From contig CM074758.1 in the NCBI GenBank assembly GCA_037355855.1, forward strand, positions 2,453,001-2,517,000: DNA of 64,000 bases, written 5' to 3'. Positions 62,472-64,000 of the stretch are shown here, in pieces. Positions within the stretch are counted from its first letter, which is position 1, and each line of letters begins with the position of its first letter. The notes beneath the pieces were generated by a model. The model saw only the letters and a list, made by a program, of their open reading frames with translations. It ran no database searches and was not told the DNA's origin. Both the position numbers and the translations under genes were made by a program. The stretch is from Pseudo-nitzschia pungens. Taxonomy: Eukaryota; Bacillariophyta; Bacillariophyceae; Bacillariales; Bacillariaceae.

Positions 62472-63347
62472 ATGGATTTGATCATCGATGGCTGGTTCCA
62501 TGAACGCGGAGTTCTTTGGCCCGGACAAGCCATGTCCCTGAAAGTGAAAAAGGTGCTCGAGCATTACCGCACCGATTTTCAAGATCTTCTGGTCTTTGAG
62601 TCAGAAAACCACGGGAATGTCTTGGTGTTGGACGGTGTAATTCAAGTGACGGAGCGCGACGAACATGCCTACCAGGAAATGATCGCGCACATTCCCCTTT
62701 TTGCCCACCCGAATCCGAAAAAAGTTTTGGTGATCGGCGGAGGAGATGGCGGAGTCTTGAGAGAAGTCGCCAGACATCCGGGAGTCGAAGAAATCGTCGA
62801 ATGCGAAATTGATGAGGGAGTTATTATCGCATCCAAAAAGCACCTTCCAAGTTTGGCGAAGGGTTACGATGACCCACGAGTCTCCGTCCAAATCATGGAC
62901 GGAGCAAAGTTTATGGAGGAGAATCAGGAGGCGTTTGATGTGATCATTACTGACTCATCCGACCCCGTTGGACCCGCATCTGTTCTGTTTGAAACACCTT
63001 TTTACAACGCCATGTACAAAAGTCTTCGAGAAGGAGGAATTGTCTGCACTCAGGGAGAATGCATGTGGCTTCACTTAGATCTTATCAAACCATTGGTTGA
63101 CTCGATCAGTCGGACCTTTTCTTCCGTGGAATACGCGTACACAACAATCCCTACCTACCCTTCGGGTCAGATTGGTTTTATTGTAGCTAGCAAGGGTAGA
63201 AAAACATGCAAAGTACCGGAACGAGAAGCAGATATGACCCCAGAACTCCAAAAACAATTGAAGTACTATACTCCCGAGCTCCACAAAGCATCCTTCGTCT
63301 TGCCAGCGTTTACCCAACGTGCCATCTTTGGAGAGGACTCAGTGTAA
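62472..63347 (+). CDS. SPDS: Spermidine synthase
   Basis: Single exon, 291 residues, close to the usual 290-310. The aminopropyltransferase motifs run in order: WFHERGVLWPGQAMSLKV, NVLVLDGVIQVTERDEHAYQ, PKKVLVIGGGDGGVLREVAR, VEECEIDE-type acidic residue, VSVQIMDGAKFMEEN and the catalytic VIITDSSDPVGPASVLFE, then GIVCTQGECMWLHLDLI and YTTIPTYPSGQIGF. It transfers aminopropyl from decarboxylated SAM to putrescine. The DSSDPVGPA loop marks spermidine rather than spermine or thermospermine synthase. In diatoms long-chain polyamines help silica formation, so this enzyme sits upstream of that pathway; that link is background, not read from the sequence. No presequence, so cytosolic. Confidence 0.95.
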   Translation: MDLIIDGWFHERGVLWPGQAMSLKVKKVLEHYRTDFQDLLVFESENHGNVLVLDGVIQVTERDEHAYQEMIAHIPLFAHPNPKKVLVIGGGDGGVLREVARHPGVEEIVECEIDEGVIIASKKHLPSLAKGYDDPRVSVQIMDGAKFMEENQEAFDVIITDSSDPVGPASVLFETPFYNAMYKSLREGGIVCTQGECMWLHLDLIKPLVDSISRTFSSVEYAYTTIPTYPSGQIGFIVASKGRKTCKVPEREADMTPELQKQLKYYTPELHKASFVLPAFTQRAIFGEDSV

Positions 63348-64000
63348 TTCTGTATACAGTAGAGTGAAGACTAACCGGAAAACATGAAGCGAGCTCTTTA
63401 AAAAGAACCTTCTTTTTCAACAACATACAATGATATGAAAATATGTCTCTAGCTATGTTTCTATCTTCAGACCATCAAATTGCTATCTTTGGCCATCCCT
63501 GTGTGATTTTTCGATAACAAACTTCGGTGCGAACGTTACGAATACCTGTTCCCGGCAGTAAGAACTAATCTTTCGAAGTGAAACATTCTTATCCTCTATG
63601 CCCCATTGCCATCTCAGGAGACAAGATGTGAAAAAGAATTATACCCTCACTCCTTCGTATTAACTCTGAATCTGACACCGGACACCGGACATGCAACGTT
63701 GCCGATTACCTTTGACACTCATTCTGTTGTGCGTTAACTATGACTTCGTACTTCCTATTTATCATGTTTACGGCACTAGATATCATGGTTAGATGCCAGG
63801 AATGTACGGTTACGAGTAAAATAAGGTTACAAGGTACCCCTGGTTCATACGACGTCGTTTTCTATGGTCATCAAACTCGATTTGAGATACGGTAGTTCCG
63901 ACCCATTCGATCAAGATGACGGGATTTTGCGCAAGAACTTCGTACGATTAGTAAGCTTAAGAGTATGAGTACCATAACCTTACTCGTACCTGTATTGCAC
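63348..64000. other. Downstream of spermidine synthase
   Basis: 3' region then short-word spacer near 63800-63995. No gene recognised up to the window end. Confidence 0.5.

Overview
The window is nuclear DNA of a photosynthetic stramenopile, almost certainly a diatom. The evidence is short GT-AG introns, gene order that alternates strand, presequences with an ASAFAP-like signal/transit junction (DoxX-like, DUF501 and, unexpectedly, an ERO1-like protein), a chloroplast-sensor-kinase-like histidine kinase, a bHLH-PAS factor of the diatom clock type, and an AP2/FHA regulator. I count 25 protein-coding genes that I can support plus one broken coding stretch. I found no rRNA, tRNA or CRISPR array.

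Left part (0-26 kb): CKS1 cell-cycle subunit (+), gamma-carbonic-anhydrase-like protein (-), DoxX-like plastid membrane protein (+), a 2.7 kb spacer holding a mariner-like MITE, ERO1-like oxidoreductase (+), bHLH-PAS factor (-), GatA amidotransferase (+), multi-pass RING protein (-), LIN37-like MuvB protein (+), DUF501 protein (-), a broken unknown coding stretch (+), MCTS1 (-) and a SulP transporter (-).

Middle part (26-48 kb): a 1.2-1.3 kilo-residue protein with a conserved helical C-terminus (+), a small secreted protein (-), a GNAT plus degenerate myo-inositol-oxygenase fusion (+), an ENTH/epsin adaptor (-), a large SNF2-like/zinc-finger/AP2/FHA regulator (+), FIGNL1 AAA ATPase (-) and a phosphopantetheinyl transferase (+).

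Right part (48-64 kb): sulfite oxidase (-), a small membrane-anchored protein (+), an Ldh_2-family dehydrogenase with a 12-nt microexon (-), a secreted PLOD-type glycosyltransferase with a GQY-repeat tail (+), a microsatellite-rich spacer, chloroplast sensor kinase (+), Asp/Glu racemase (-) and spermidine synthase (+).

There is no operon logic; most neighbours are divergent or convergent pairs of unrelated housekeeping and regulatory genes. Three window-wide signals are not explained by the gene list. First, at least seven coding stretches are interrupted by one-base frame jumps, nearly all in the same +1 direction. Second, a 10-bp word, GTAACCTTAC, is strongly over-represented in the spacers. 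Third, a long-stem hairpin is present twice, 37 kb apart.
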